NCBI RefSeq assembly: GCF_028595325.1
Contig: NZ_JAQQXR010000009.1
Location: forward strand, 62,001 to 126,000
Length of the DNA stretch: 64,000 nt
From: Janthinobacterium fluminis
Lineage (GTDB): Bacteria > Pseudomonadota > Gammaproteobacteria > Burkholderiales > Burkholderiaceae_D
Direction: 5' to 3'
Shown here: in pieces, positions 36,146-44,484 of the stretch
Layout: the number at the start of each line of letters is the position of its first letter
How positions within the stretch are numbered: position 1 is the stretch's first letter
Notes under the pieces: generated by a model
Told to the model about the DNA's origin: nothing
Database searches by the model: none
What the model saw: the letters and a program-made list of their open reading frames with translations, nothing else
Program-made: the position numbers and the translations under genes

Positions 36146-36900
36146 CAGCTAGCCTTCTCCGCCAATTGGGCGCCCGTGCGGCCGAAGCGCCGCTCGCGCT
36201 GCTGGTAGGAGGCGATGGCCTCGTCGAGGCTGGCCGCGCCGAAGTCGGGCCAGTACGTGTCGGTGAAATACAGCTCCGTGTAGGCCAGCTGCCAGAGCAG
36301 GAAATTGGAAATGCGTTCTTCGCCGCCGGTGCGGATGAACAGGTCGGGCTCGGGGGCGTAAGCCATCGCCAAGTGCGGCGCCAACTGTTCCTCGGTGTAG
36401 CCGCCGGCCGGCTGGCCGCCCTGCGCCGTCATGCTGTTGACGGCCTGCATGATGTCCCAGCGTCCGCCGTAATTGGCGCAGATCGTCACCGTCAAACGCG
36501 TGTTGTCGGCCGTCTTGCGCTCGGCGCTGGCGATCATCGCCTGCAGCTGCTCGTTGAAGCGCGACAGGTCGCCGACCACCTTCAGGCGGATGTCATTGGC
36601 GTGCATCTTCGCCACTTCCCGCTCCAGCATCGTCACGAACAGGCGCATCAGCAAAGACACCTCCTCCTCGGGGCGGCGCCAGTTTTCCGAGCTGAAGGCG
36701 AACAGGGTCAGGTACTCGACGCCGCGCTCGACGCAGGCCTCGACGACGCCGCGCACCGCCTCGGCGCCCTTGACATGGCCGGCCACGCGGGGCAGGAAAC
36801 GCTTGGTGGCCCAACGGCCGTTGCCATCCATGATGACGGCGACATGGCGCGGCACGCGCGGGGCGTCCGGTACTGCAGAGGTGGAACTCGTATGTTTCAT
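36145..36900 (-). CDS. uppS: isoprenyl transferase (undecaprenyl diphosphate synthase)
   Basis: A 251-residue cis-prenyltransferase producing the C55 carrier lipid for cell wall and O-antigen synthesis. The first motif, [15 protein letters not shown], holds the catalytic Asp; the [15 protein letters not shown](L/I)AYTELYF motif is split across residues ~195-220. A 15-residue extra N-terminus rich in Ser/Thr precedes the conserved start. It heads the uppS-cdsA-dxr-rseP string. Confidence 0.96.
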   Translation of the reverse strand: MKHTSSTSAVPDAPRVPRHVAVIMDGNGRWATKRFLPRVAGHVKGAEAVRGVVEACVERGVEYLTLFAFSSENWRRPEEEVSLLMRLFVTMLEREVAKMHANDIRLKVVGDLSRFNEQLQAMIASAERKTADNTRLTVTICANYGGRWDIMQAVNSMTAQGGQPAGGYTEEQLAPHLAMAYAPEPDLFIRTGGEERISNFLLWQLAYTELYFTDTYWPDFGAASLDEAIASYQQRERRFGRTGAQLAEKAS

Positions 36901-36942
36901 GAAAACGCTAAAGCCAAATAATGAAAGTATCGCATTAAATAC

Positions 36943-36979
36943 GCGGCGGGCCCGCCACGCCAGGCGCGGCGGGCCCGCC
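36943..36979. repeat. paired 14-bp GC repeats between frr and uppS, possible hairpin
   Basis: GCGGCGGGCCCGCC occurs twice (36943-36956 and 36966-36979), separated by 9 bases. Each contains the 12-bp perfect palindrome GGCGGGCCCGCC, so the two copies can also pair to form a long stem. It follows frr in the direction of transcription, with only weak T content after it. It may be an mRNA stabilising or attenuating structure rather than a classical terminator. Confidence 0.55.
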
Positions 36980-36987
36980 CATTGCCA

Positions 36988-37548
36988 CTAGACGGTCAGC
37001 ACTTCCTTCTCTTTTTCGACGACCATCTTGTCGATGTCGGCGATGAACTTGTCGGTCAGCTTCTGCACTTCGTCGGACGAGCGGCGCTCGTCGTCTTCCG
37101 AACAAGCCTTGTCCTTGACCAGCTTCTTCAGCGATTCGTTGGCGTCGCGGCGGATGTTGCGCACGGCGATCTTGGCGTCTTCCGCCTCGGTCTTGACCAG
37201 CTTGACCATCTCCTTGCGGCGCTCTTCCGTCAGCGGCGGGGTCGGCACGCGGATGATGTCGCCCTGGGCCGAGGGGTTCAGGCCCAGATCGGCGTCGCGG
37301 ATGGCTTTTTCGATGGTGTTGGCCATCTTCTTTTCGAACGGCTGCACGCCGATCGTGCGGGCGTCCATCAGCGTCACGTTGGCCACCTGGCTCAGCGCGG
37401 TTGGGCAACCGTAGTACTCGACCATCACGTGGTCGAGAATGCCGGTGTGGGCGCGGCCCGTGCGGACCTTGGCCAGATCGGCCTTCAAAGTATCGAGCGA
37501 CTTGCTCATACGTTCCTGCGTGTTCTTTTTGACGTCAGCTAAGGACAT
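36988..37548 (-). CDS. frr: ribosome recycling factor
   Basis: A 186-residue RRF that splits post-termination ribosomes with EF-G. It shows the usual three-helix bundle sequence with [24 protein letters not shown]-like [16 protein letters not shown], and [17 protein letters not shown]. Normal length. It follows pyrH by 36 bp. Confidence 0.97.
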   Translation of the reverse strand: MSLADVKKNTQERMSKSLDTLKADLAKVRTGRAHTGILDHVMVEYYGCPTALSQVANVTLMDARTIGVQPFEKKMANTIEKAIRDADLGLNPSAQGDIIRVPTPPLTEERRKEMVKLVKTEAEDAKIAVRNIRRDANESLKKLVKDKACSEDDERRSSDEVQKLTDKFIADIDKMVVEKEKEVLTV

Positions 37549-37584
37549 GCTGCTCTCCAGTGTCTTGAAAAAAATGGGTGAATA

Positions 37585-38301
37585 TTAAACGTGAACCAGC
37601 GTGCCTTCGTCCTCGCCCATGACGACGCGCATCAGCGCGCCCGGCTTGACGATGGAAAACACCTTGATCGGCAATTTCTGGTCACGGCACAGGGCAAATG
37701 CGGTCGCATCCATGACTTGCAAGTGTTTGGCGATGGCCTCGTCGAAAGTAATCGTTTCGAAGCGCGTCGCGTGCGGATCCTTCTTCGGGTCGGCCGTGTA
37801 GACGCCGTCGACCTTGGTCGCCTTCAACACGATCTCGGCGCTGATTTCCGAACCGCGCAAGGCGGCGGCCGTGTCGGTCGTGAAGAAGGGATTGCCGGTG
37901 CCGGCGGCGAACACGACGACCTTGCCCTCTTCCAGATACTGCAGGGCTTTCGGGCGCACATACGGCTCGACCACCTGTTCGATGCCGATCGCCGACATGA
38001 CGCGGGCGGTGATGCCGACATGACGCATGGCGTCGGCCAGCGCCAGCGCGTTCATCACCGTCGCCAGCATGCCCATGTAGTCGGCGGTGGCGCGGTCCAT
38101 GCCCTGGGCGCCGGGCGCGACGCCGCGGAAGATGTTGCCGCCGCCGATGACGATCGCCAGTTCCACGCCCAACTTCGCCACCTCGGCCACGTCGGCCACC
38201 ATGCGCTCGATCGTGGCGCGGTTGATGCCGTACGGGTCGTCGCCCATCAGGGCTTCGCCGGACAGTTTGAGGAGGACGCGCTTGTAGGCTGGTTTTGACA
38301 T
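37585..38301 (-). CDS. pyrH: UMP kinase
   Basis: A 238-residue bacterial UMP kinase (amino-acid kinase fold) converting UMP to UDP. Visible motifs: [13 protein letters not shown] at the N-terminus, [41 protein letters not shown] and [15 protein letters not shown]. It lies between tsf and frr as in most proteobacteria. The spacer to tsf (181 bp) holds the tsf terminator. Confidence 0.97.
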   Translation of the reverse strand: MSKPAYKRVLLKLSGEALMGDDPYGINRATIERMVADVAEVAKLGVELAIVIGGGNIFRGVAPGAQGMDRATADYMGMLATVMNALALADAMRHVGITARVMSAIGIEQVVEPYVRPKALQYLEEGKVVVFAAGTGNPFFTTDTAAALRGSEISAEIVLKATKVDGVYTADPKKDPHATRFETITFDEAIAKHLQVMDATAFALCRDQKLPIKVFSIVKPGALMRVVMGEDEGTLVHV

Positions 38302-38453
38302 GAGCTGGGGCTCCTAAATAAGGTTATTCGAGTATGACATGCCGCGCCCGCCGCACAATGGCGGCCGCGGCATCTGCGCCTGCGCCCGGGGGCGGCAGGC
38401 GGTCCGGCCTGGCGGCGGCGCCGGCGGCAAGCTGCCCGCCATCGCGCCGCGCC

Positions 38454-38477
38454 AAAAAAACGGGCCTCTCGGCCCGC
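38454..38477 (-). terminator. rho-independent terminator of tsf
   Basis: On the minus strand the hairpin CGGGCC-GAGA-GGCCCG is followed directly by seven T residues. It begins 6 bases after the tsf stop codon. It should end or attenuate rpsB-tsf transcription before pyrH. Confidence 0.9.
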
Positions 38478-38482
38478 TTTTA

Positions 38483-39394
38483 TTACGCTCCCTGGGAGGC
38501 AGCCATTTGCGCCGCCACTTCCGCAGCGAAATCGTCTTGCTTCTTCTCGATGCCTTCGCCGACGACATACATCGCGAACGATTTCACCGAGGTGTTTGCC
38601 GCTTTCAGCATCTGCTCAACGGACAGCTTGTCGTTTTTCACGAAAGCCTGGTTCAGCAGCGACACTTCCTTCAGGTACTTCTGCACGGAACCTTCCAGGC
38701 GTTTCGCCAGGATCTCGGCCGATTGCGCAGGCTTGCCTTCGGCGGCCGCTTTGGCGGCGTCTTCTTCCGCCTTCAGTTTTGCCACCGAACGCTCTTTTTC
38801 GATCAGCTCGGCCGGCACTTCGTCGGACGACAGCGACACCGGCTTCATCGCGGCGATGTGCATCGCCACGTCTTTGCCGACTTGCTCGTCGGCGCCGTCG
38901 AATTCGACGACCACGCCGATGCGCGAACCGTGCAGGTAGGTGGCCAGCTTGGCGCTGGTGTCGAAACGCTGGAAGCGGCGGATCGTCATGTTTTCACCGA
39001 TCTTGCCGATCAGCGCGGCGCGCACCTCGTCCAGCGTCCGGCCGTCCAGCGGCAAGGCCAGCAGGGCGGCGACGTCGGCCGGGTTGTGCTCGGCGACCAG
39101 GCGGGCGGCGTTGTTCGCCAGCGCCAGGAAGTCGTCGTTTTTCGCGACGAAGTCGGTTTCGCTGTTGACTTCGACCAGCGCGCCCACGCCGCCGGAAATG
39201 AAGGATGCCACCACGCCTTCAGCGGTGATGCGCGCCGACGCTTTCGATGCCTTGCCGCCCAGTTTGACGCGCAGGATCTCTTCCGCGCGGGCCATGTCGC
39301 CGTCGGCTTCGGTCAGTGCTTTTTTGCATTCCATCATTGGTGCGTCGGTCTTGCCGCGCAATTCGCCTACCATCGCTGCTGTAATCGCTGCCAT
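38483..39394 (-). CDS. tsf: translation elongation factor Ts
   Basis: A 303-residue EF-Ts, the nucleotide exchange factor of EF-Tu. The N-terminal UBA-like part ([20 protein letters not shown] then [13 protein letters not shown]) is canonical, as is the core [10 protein letters not shown] motif (Thr-Asp-Phe-Val contact with EF-Tu). The start at 39394 is the family start; a 5' extension to 39460 is an artefact. It follows rpsB with 149 bp containing a terminator. Confidence 0.97.
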   Translation of the reverse strand: MAAITAAMVGELRGKTDAPMMECKKALTEADGDMARAEEILRVKLGGKASKASARITAEGVVASFISGGVGALVEVNSETDFVAKNDDFLALANNAARLVAEHNPADVAALLALPLDGRTLDEVRAALIGKIGENMTIRRFQRFDTSAKLATYLHGSRIGVVVEFDGADEQVGKDVAMHIAAMKPVSLSSDEVPAELIEKERSVAKLKAEEDAAKAAAEGKPAQSAEILAKRLEGSVQKYLKEVSLLNQAFVKNDKLSVEQMLKAANTSVKSFAMYVVGEGIEKKQDDFAAEVAAQMAASQGA

Positions 39395-39472
39395 GTGTTT
39401 CTCCTGATTCGGTGGGTGTGATGAGGGGGGATCAAAACTATCGGACCCGCCGCGCCCCATACGGATTTGCTT

Positions 39473-39500
39473 AAAAAAAAGGGGGAGCTGCTGCCACCCC
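39473..39500 (-). terminator. terminator/attenuator between rpsB and tsf
   Basis: Read on the minus strand, GGGGTGGCAGCAGCTCCCCC forms a short G/C stem followed by eight T residues, 43 bp after the rpsB stop. Partial termination here would set a higher rpsB than tsf transcript level. Confidence 0.7.
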
Positions 39501-39543
39501 TTCTTCCACTACATTGTCAAGCTATCGAACGACAGACTTGCGA

Positions 39544-40296
39544 TTACGCTTGCTCGTTGACTTCCACGAACTCGTCGCCAGCGCCAGCCTTGATCATTTC
39601 AACGACTTCGTTGCTTGCGTTGGCACGGCCTTCGATGATGGCGTCAGCCACACCGCGGGCGTACAACATGATCGCTTTCGACGAGTCATCGTTACCAGGG
39701 ATAACGAAGTTCACGCCTTCCGGGGAGTGGTTGGTATCGACCACGCCGATGACCGGGATGCCCAGTTTTGCCGCTTCGGTGATGGCACCTTTGTGGTAGC
39801 CAACGTCGACGACGAAAATCGCGTCAGGCACGCCGCCCATATCCTTGATACCGCCGATGGATTTTTGCAGCTTGATCATTTCGCGCGAGAACATCAGCGC
39901 TTCTTTTTTCGACAGCTTCTCGACGGAACCGTCTTCGATTTGCGCTTCCATGTCTTTCAGACGCTTGATCGAAGTCTTGATCGTTTTGAAGTTAGTCAGC
40001 ATACCGCCCAACCAACGTTGATCGACGAAAGGAACGCCAGCGCGTTGCGCTTCAGCGGCGATGATTTCACGCGCTTGACGCTTGGTGCCGACCATCAGGA
40101 TGGTGCCGCGGTTCGATGCCAGTTGACGCACATGCGTCATCGCTTCTTGATACATAGCCATCGTCTTTTCCAAGTTGATGATATGGATCTTGTTGCGGTG
40201 ACCGAAGATGAATGGAGCCATTTTTGGGTTCCAAAAACGGGTTTGGTGACCGAAATGGACACCGGCTTCCAGCATTTCACGCATTGTTACGGACAT
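39544..40296 (-). CDS. rpsB: 30S ribosomal protein S2
   Basis: A 250-residue uS2. The start [25 protein letters not shown] is the family signature, and [16 protein letters not shown] plus [21 protein letters not shown] are conserved. Codon use is visibly less GC-rich than its neighbours, as expected for a highly expressed gene. Its leader (about 130 nt) may carry the S2 autoregulatory site. Confidence 0.98.
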   Translation of the reverse strand: MSVTMREMLEAGVHFGHQTRFWNPKMAPFIFGHRNKIHIINLEKTMAMYQEAMTHVRQLASNRGTILMVGTKRQAREIIAAEAQRAGVPFVDQRWLGGMLTNFKTIKTSIKRLKDMEAQIEDGSVEKLSKKEALMFSREMIKLQKSIGGIKDMGGVPDAIFVVDVGYHKGAITEAAKLGIPVIGVVDTNHSPEGVNFVIPGNDDSSKAIMLYARGVADAIIEGRANASNEVVEMIKAGAGDEFVEVNEQA

Positions 40297-40461
40297 ATTA
40301 ACTCCAGGGTTGGGTCTGGAATCCGATCAGTCACCATAGAGGCACCCTTGTCGACCGGATTCGCGTTTATAAACTAACTTTAGGTTTTATTTACAACATT
40401 GCCCGGAAAATGATAATCCAAGCAACCCAAGATTCTACCCCAAAATGCCATGAGAGATCAA
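40297..40461 (-). promoter_or_regulatory. rpsB promoter and leader
   Basis: On the minus strand TTGATC (40456-40461), an 18-bp spacer and TAGAAT (40432-40437) make a sigma-70 promoter with a start near 40425, giving a leader of roughly 128 nt. The leader contains paired segments (GGTTGGGTCTGGAATC and the GAATCCGG/CCGGATT-like stretches) that could fold. S2 is known to repress its own mRNA in other bacteria; that this leader does so is inference. The remaining 47 bp up to the PaaK-like gene hold GTGCGGC-gtgc-GCCGCAC, a perfect 7-bp inverted repeat. Confidence 0.6.
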
Positions 40462-40508
40462 GTGCGGCGTGCGCCGCACCGGGCCAGGCCGCACCGGGCC
40501 GGGCCGGC

Positions 40509-41834
40509 CTAGCTGAGCTGGCGGATGACGAACGGTGTCTTGCCCGAGACCAGGCGCTCGATGTCGTCGACGACGCAGATCTCGATGTGCATGTCCTGCG
40601 GCACGAAGTCGCGCAGATTGCTCAGCAGCCGCGCGCGGTCGAGCGGGCCGCCGCGCGGGTCGGCCACCACGCGCACCTCGATCGCCTCGCGCACCCGCTG
40701 CACCACCTGCATGCGGATCAGGCCGCGCACGCCGTGGGCCGCGTGCGTCAGCCCGACCAGCACCTCGCCGCGCGGCGAGATCAGGTGCTCCTTGTCGCGC
40801 CCCTGGATCGCCAGCACCGGCTTGAGGCCGAGCTCGACGTCGTCGAGGTCGGCGCGCGTGTAGCTGCCGGGCACGATGGCGCGGTCGCCGGAGCGGTAGC
40901 GCACCAGCGGCATGGCCTCGTTCCAGAAGCCGGTCGCGACGATCTCGACGGCGCGGCAGCCGGGCGGCGCCTCGGCGTCGTCGAGCGGCAGCAGCTCGAC
41001 GCGGCCGTAGGCGGGGTTGAAAAAATAGGCCTCGGGCGCCACGGCGACCGCCAGCGCGACCCGCTCGGCCATGCCGTAATAGTCGATGACGGTGGCGTTG
41101 AAGGTCGACGCCAGCAGCGCGCGCGCGTTCGGCTGCAGCATTTCGGACGAGGAGAACAGCAGCGGAATGTTCAGCGTCACGCCCTGCTCCCGCATGAAGC
41201 GGGCCAGCGCCTCGGCCGAGCTGGGATGGGTGAACAGCAGCTCGGGCCGGAAAGACTTGAGCTCGTCGACAAACCAGCCGGCCGTGGCCGGGCTCAGGTG
41301 GTTCGACGACAGCAGCAGACGGCGCCCCGCGCCCCGGTACACGCCGTAGGGCGGCGCCGCCTCGCTGGGCGGCTTGACGTGGTCGGCGCGCAGCCGCGCC
41401 AGCCGGGCGCCGCCGAAGCTGGTGCCCCAGCGCGCCATCAGGTCGTCGGCAAAGGCCTGCTCGCTGGCGACGCAGCGCAGCGAGCGCAGCAGCCGCAGCG
41501 GGATGCCGGTGGTGCCGCTGGTGGCCGCCTTCACGCGCAGCAGCCCGGGCGTGCGGAAGCGCTCGGGGTGGTCGCGCAGCGTGGCCTTGTCGAGCAGCGG
41601 GCGCTGCTCCAGCGGCACGCCGGCCGGCAGCCCGTCCGGCAGCCGCGCCGCCCAGGACAGCGTGCGCGCGGTCAGCCGCTCCGACAGCGCGCGCCTGCCG
41701 TCGCGGTCCAGGGTGTCGAGGCTGCGCAGCAGCGCGCGCAGCGGCCGGTAATACAGCGGATTGTGGCGCAGCAGGCGGTCGACGCCCTCGTTTTGCCTGA
41801 GCAAGCCGCGCAAGCGCTTAAAGGCCGTGGACAT
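40509..41834 (-). CDS. PaaK/CapK-like adenylate-forming enzyme
   Basis: A 441-residue member of the phenylacetate-CoA ligase/CapK (F390 synthetase) group. The AMP-binding loop ATSGTTGIPLRL is at about 105-116; later motifs are YYGMAERVAL, MPLVRYRSGDRAIV and a C-terminal lysine in SGKTPFVIRQL. Such enzymes adenylate a carboxylate and pass it to CoA, an amine or a carrier. No carrier protein is adjacent. It is the last gene of a three-gene operon; only 8 bp separate it from the DUF1989 gene. The start 41834 has the better position; 41906 would overlap that gene. Confidence 0.85.
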   Translation of the reverse strand: MSTAFKRLRGLLRQNEGVDRLLRHNPLYYRPLRALLRSLDTLDRDGRRALSERLTARTLSWAARLPDGLPAGVPLEQRPLLDKATLRDHPERFRTPGLLRVKAATSGTTGIPLRLLRSLRCVASEQAFADDLMARWGTSFGGARLARLRADHVKPPSEAAPPYGVYRGAGRRLLLSSNHLSPATAGWFVDELKSFRPELLFTHPSSAEALARFMREQGVTLNIPLLFSSSEMLQPNARALLASTFNATVIDYYGMAERVALAVAVAPEAYFFNPAYGRVELLPLDDAEAPPGCRAVEIVATGFWNEAMPLVRYRSGDRAIVPGSYTRADLDDVELGLKPVLAIQGRDKEHLISPRGEVLVGLTHAAHGVRGLIRMQVVQRVREAIEVRVVADPRGGPLDRARLLSNLRDFVPQDMHIEICVVDDIERLVSGKTPFVIRQLS

Positions 41835-41842
41835 GGCGCGCC

Positions 41843-42436
41843 TCAGCCGAGCACGGCAAAATCGATAGGCTTGAAGCAGCCATTGTTCGACCCCTCCGCC
41901 GAGCACGCCGTCAGGCCGCAGACCATGTCCATTTCGGCGCGCAGTTCGATGTAGTCGCCCGCCTTCGAGGTCGGCACGCCGACCGTCACCACGCCGGCCG
42001 GGTCCATTTTGACGTTCATGAAAATGTTGAAGGTGGTGCCGATCTGCGGCGCCTCAATGCCGTAGCGCTGCAAGCCCTTGAGCAAGTTCTCGAAGCAACT
42101 GGGATGGTGCCCCTCGTGCTTGTATAAAATCTCGAACATTTCCTGGCTACACGGCGTCAGCAGGAAATCGTGCAGGCCGACGCTGTCGGCGACGATGGTA
42201 AACATCGGCTTGCTGTTGTTCGAGTACAAGATGTCGCCGGTCGTCAGGTAGATGTGGCCGGCGTAGTCGAGCGAGCGCCCCGACGACAGCGCGCAGCCAT
42301 GCTCGCCCTCGGCGAACGCAAACAGGTCCGAGACTTGCTCGCCCATCGGGTCGACCACGCGCAGCACCTGGCCGCGCCGGATGGTGAAGGAAGTGCCGCT
42401 CTGCGGTGGAATGCGCTGGTACTCTGGATGACTCAT
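41843..42436 (-). CDS. DUF1989 (urea carboxylase-associated type) protein
   Basis: A 197-residue DUF1989 protein. Conserved segments are SGRSLDYAGHIYLTTGDILYSNNSKPM (in parts), DSVGLHDFLLTPCS (His89, Cys96), HHPSCFENL (Cys114), FNIFMNV and the C-terminal CGLTACSAEGSNNGCFKP with three cysteines. The family occurs next to urea carboxylase and in amino-acid and guanidine-related operons; its activity is unsettled, with a metal-binding role suspected. No urea carboxylase is here. The ATG overlaps the upstream gene by 4 bp; an upstream start at 42475 is less likely. Confidence 0.87.
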   Translation of the reverse strand: MSHPEYQRIPPQSGTSFTIRRGQVLRVVDPMGEQVSDLFAFAEGEHGCALSSGRSLDYAGHIYLTTGDILYSNNSKPMFTIVADSVGLHDFLLTPCSQEMFEILYKHEGHHPSCFENLLKGLQRYGIEAPQIGTTFNIFMNVKMDPAGVVTVGVPTSKAGDYIELRAEMDMVCGLTACSAEGSNNGCFKPIDFAVLG

Positions 42437-43281
42437 GGTGTTGTGTCGCTTTTCGGTTGAGGGTGGAAGGGGCATTGCCAGTTATCGGGAACGGCCCGAC
42501 CGGAGTACTGCCGCGCCTCCGAGCCGCTGCCGAAGGTGCTGAGCATCGGGTTGTGCGAACCCTGCAGGGCCATGTCGCGGGCGCGTATGATCTGTTTCAG
42601 CATTTCAAATTTGCCCCGCTGGCGCAGGAGCTCGAACTGCTCGTGCAGGTTGAAGGCCAGGGCCGGGTAGGGAAACACCCGCGCCCGCCGCGACGCCGCC
42701 GGGTGCAGGCCGACGATGAACATGCCGTGCCCGCCCATGCTGAAGGAGAATTGGTCGGCGCGGGGGTCGCAGGCGACGCGCGCATCCCAATCGAAGTGCC
42801 CGGCGTCGAGCGCGTGCATGGCCTGCAACTGGCGCCACAGCGCTTGCTCGAACTGCAACTCGGAATTGCCCGCACCGCCGCGAAACAGCGCGACATAGGT
42901 GACGAAACGGTCGTCCAGCACGGCGAACTCGTGGCAAAACTCGTACAAGTCGTGGCACAGGGCGGCCACCGCGGCGTCGCTGGCAAGCGCGGGATACAGG
43001 CCGAAGCGGTAATCGCGCCGATTGAAGGCCGAGCGCGCGCCGACGCAGGGGAAGCCCGCGCCGGTCACCAACTCGCGCAACTGCCGGTGCGCGACGACGA
43101 CGGCAGGATCGACACCGGCATCGGCCAAGGGCCGCAGCACCGCCTCCCGGCAGGCGGCATAGCTGGACAAACCGGGCGCGCGCGCCGCCGTCGCCAACGG
43201 GTTCCAAGGCCGCGGATTGGCCGCCGCGGGCTGCGCCTCAGGCGCCGCGCCGGCGCGGCGGCAAAGCATTTCGCTGGACAT
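42433..43281 (-). CDS. YqcI/YcgG-family heme-dependent N-oxygenase-like protein (GntA-like)
   Basis: A 282-residue protein of the YqcI/YcgG family (PF08892). The C-terminal signature is strong: FPYPALAFNLHEQFELLR (residues 203-220), IIRARDMALQGSHNPMLSTFG, SEARQYSGR and NWQCPF. SMGGHGMFIVGLHP (His185, His193) and CHDLYEFCHEF are further conserved parts. Characterised relatives, such as GntA of guanitoxin synthesis, are heme enzymes that N-oxygenate amino or guanidino groups; the substrate here is unknown. It is the first gene of the operon with DUF1989 and PaaK-like genes. Confidence 0.85.
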   Translation of the reverse strand: MSSEMLCRRAGAAPEAQPAAANPRPWNPLATAARAPGLSSYAACREAVLRPLADAGVDPAVVVAHRQLRELVTGAGFPCVGARSAFNRRDYRFGLYPALASDAAVAALCHDLYEFCHEFAVLDDRFVTYVALFRGGAGNSELQFEQALWRQLQAMHALDAGHFDWDARVACDPRADQFSFSMGGHGMFIVGLHPAASRRARVFPYPALAFNLHEQFELLRQRGKFEMLKQIIRARDMALQGSHNPMLSTFGSGSEARQYSGRAVPDNWQCPFHPQPKSDTTP

Positions 43282-43664
43282 CAGTATTCTCGCCGATCAA
43301 ATGCCCCCGCTCCAACGGAGACGCAGGCACTACTGGTTGCAGACATACCATCCCTGCCTGTAGGGCGACGCGCACGCGACAAACCGGCAGCACCAGCCTG
43401 CCGGTCTGAGCAATGTTAAGGCGCTGTAATATTAACAGCAATTTAGATTGCAAAATCGCAATTCAGATATATTTTTTACATCTGTTGCTGCGCCGCCGCA
43501 GCGGCCGCCGGCGGCCCGGCCGGCGCCCGCCCCCGGCCAAGGGCGGCGGATGGGGCAATTCAGCCACCAGTCGTTTATAATTTCGGCATATTGCAGTCGG
43601 CCGCCGCACCCCGCGCGCCGCCCTGCCCACCGATTCATTCCGCTTTTGCTGATTGCGACCCACT
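43282..43664. other. 383-bp divergent regulatory region between the N-oxygenase operon and map
   Basis: No gene is seen. It holds an inverted repeat at 43383-43405, an AT-rich patch (43420-43485) with the palindrome ATTGC-GATTTT-GCAAT, and a GC-rich patch (43490-43550). A TATAAT box for map is at 43576-43581, 89 bp before the map ATG, with no good -35. The AT-rich patch (TAATATTAA, AGATATATTTTTTAC) differs in composition from all surroundings and is the likely promoter region of the N-oxygenase operon. Confidence 0.6.
43383..43405. promoter_or_regulatory. perfect 8-bp inverted repeat upstream of the N-oxygenase operon
   Basis: ACCGGCAG-CACCAGC-CTGCCGGT has perfect 8-bp arms and a 7-bp spacer, 102 bp upstream of the first start codon and next to the AT-rich promoter-like patch. 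It could bind a dimeric regulator or form a leader hairpin. The regulator is not in the window. Confidence 0.5.
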
Positions 43665-44477
43665 ATGTCCACCATCCGTATCAATACCCCAGAAGACATC
43701 GCCGGCATGCGCGTTGCCGGCAAGCTCGGCGCCGAGGTGCTCGACTACATCACCCCCTTCGTCAAGGCTGGCGTCACCACCGGCGAACTGGACCGCCTGT
43801 GCCACGAGTACATGGTCAACGTCCAGGGCACCATCCCGGCGCCGCTGAACTACTGCCCGCCCGGCTACACCCCGTATCCGAAGGCGATCTGCACCTCCGT
43901 CAACGACGTCATCTGCCACGGCATCCCGGGCGACAAGGTCCTGAAGAACGGCGACGTCGTCAACCTCGACATCACCGTCATCAAGGATGGTTACCACGGC
44001 GACAACAGCCGCATGTTTTTCATCGGCGCGCCGTCCATCCTGGCCAAGCGCCTGTCCGACATCACCTTCGAGTGCATGTGGCTGGGCATCGCCAAGATCA
44101 AGCCGGGCGCCCACCTCGGCGATATCGGCCACGTCATCCAGCAGCACGCCGAGAAGGCCGGCTATTCGGTGGTGCGGGAGTTTTGCGGCCACGGCATCGG
44201 CAAGGTCTTCCACGAGGAGCCGCAGGTCTTGCATTACGGCCGCCCCGGCACGCTGGAGCGCCTGGAGGCCGGCATGATCTTCACGGTCGAGCCGATGATC
44301 AACGCCGGCCGCCGCGACATCCGCGAAATGGGCGACGGCTGGACCATCAAAACCAAGGACCGCAGCCTGTCGGCGCAGTGGGAGCATACGGTGCTGGTCA
44401 CCGAAACGGGCTACGAAGTGCTGACGGTGTCGGCCCTGACGCCGCCGCCGCCCGCCTGCATCGCCAACGCCGCCTAA
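43665..44477 (+). CDS. map: type I methionine aminopeptidase
   Basis: A 270-residue M24A peptidase that removes the initiator methionine. Metal ligands are recognisable in [21 protein letters not shown] (two Asp), [12 protein letters not shown] (His) and the Glu residues of FTVEPM and WEHTVLVTE. The start ATG 43665 gives the family N-terminus [11 protein letters not shown]; a TTG 12 bases earlier is unlikely. It is followed after 7 bp by glnD. Confidence 0.97.
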   Translation: MSTIRINTPEDIAGMRVAGKLGAEVLDYITPFVKAGVTTGELDRLCHEYMVNVQGTIPAPLNYCPPGYTPYPKAICTSVNDVICHGIPGDKVLKNGDVVNLDITVIKDGYHGDNSRMFFIGAPSILAKRLSDITFECMWLGIAKIKPGAHLGDIGHVIQQHAEKAGYSVVREFCGHGIGKVFHEEPQVLHYGRPGTLERLEAGMIFTVEPMINAGRRDIREMGDGWTIKTKDRSLSAQWEHTVLVTETGYEVLTVSALTPPPPACIANAA

Positions 44478-44484
44478 GACCGCA

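Noticed and set aside
40463..40480. GTGCGGC-gtgc-GCCGCAC inverted repeat as a terminator of the PaaK-like gene
   Set aside because: It is a good stem but no T-run follows on the minus strand, and it lies beside the rpsB -35 element.
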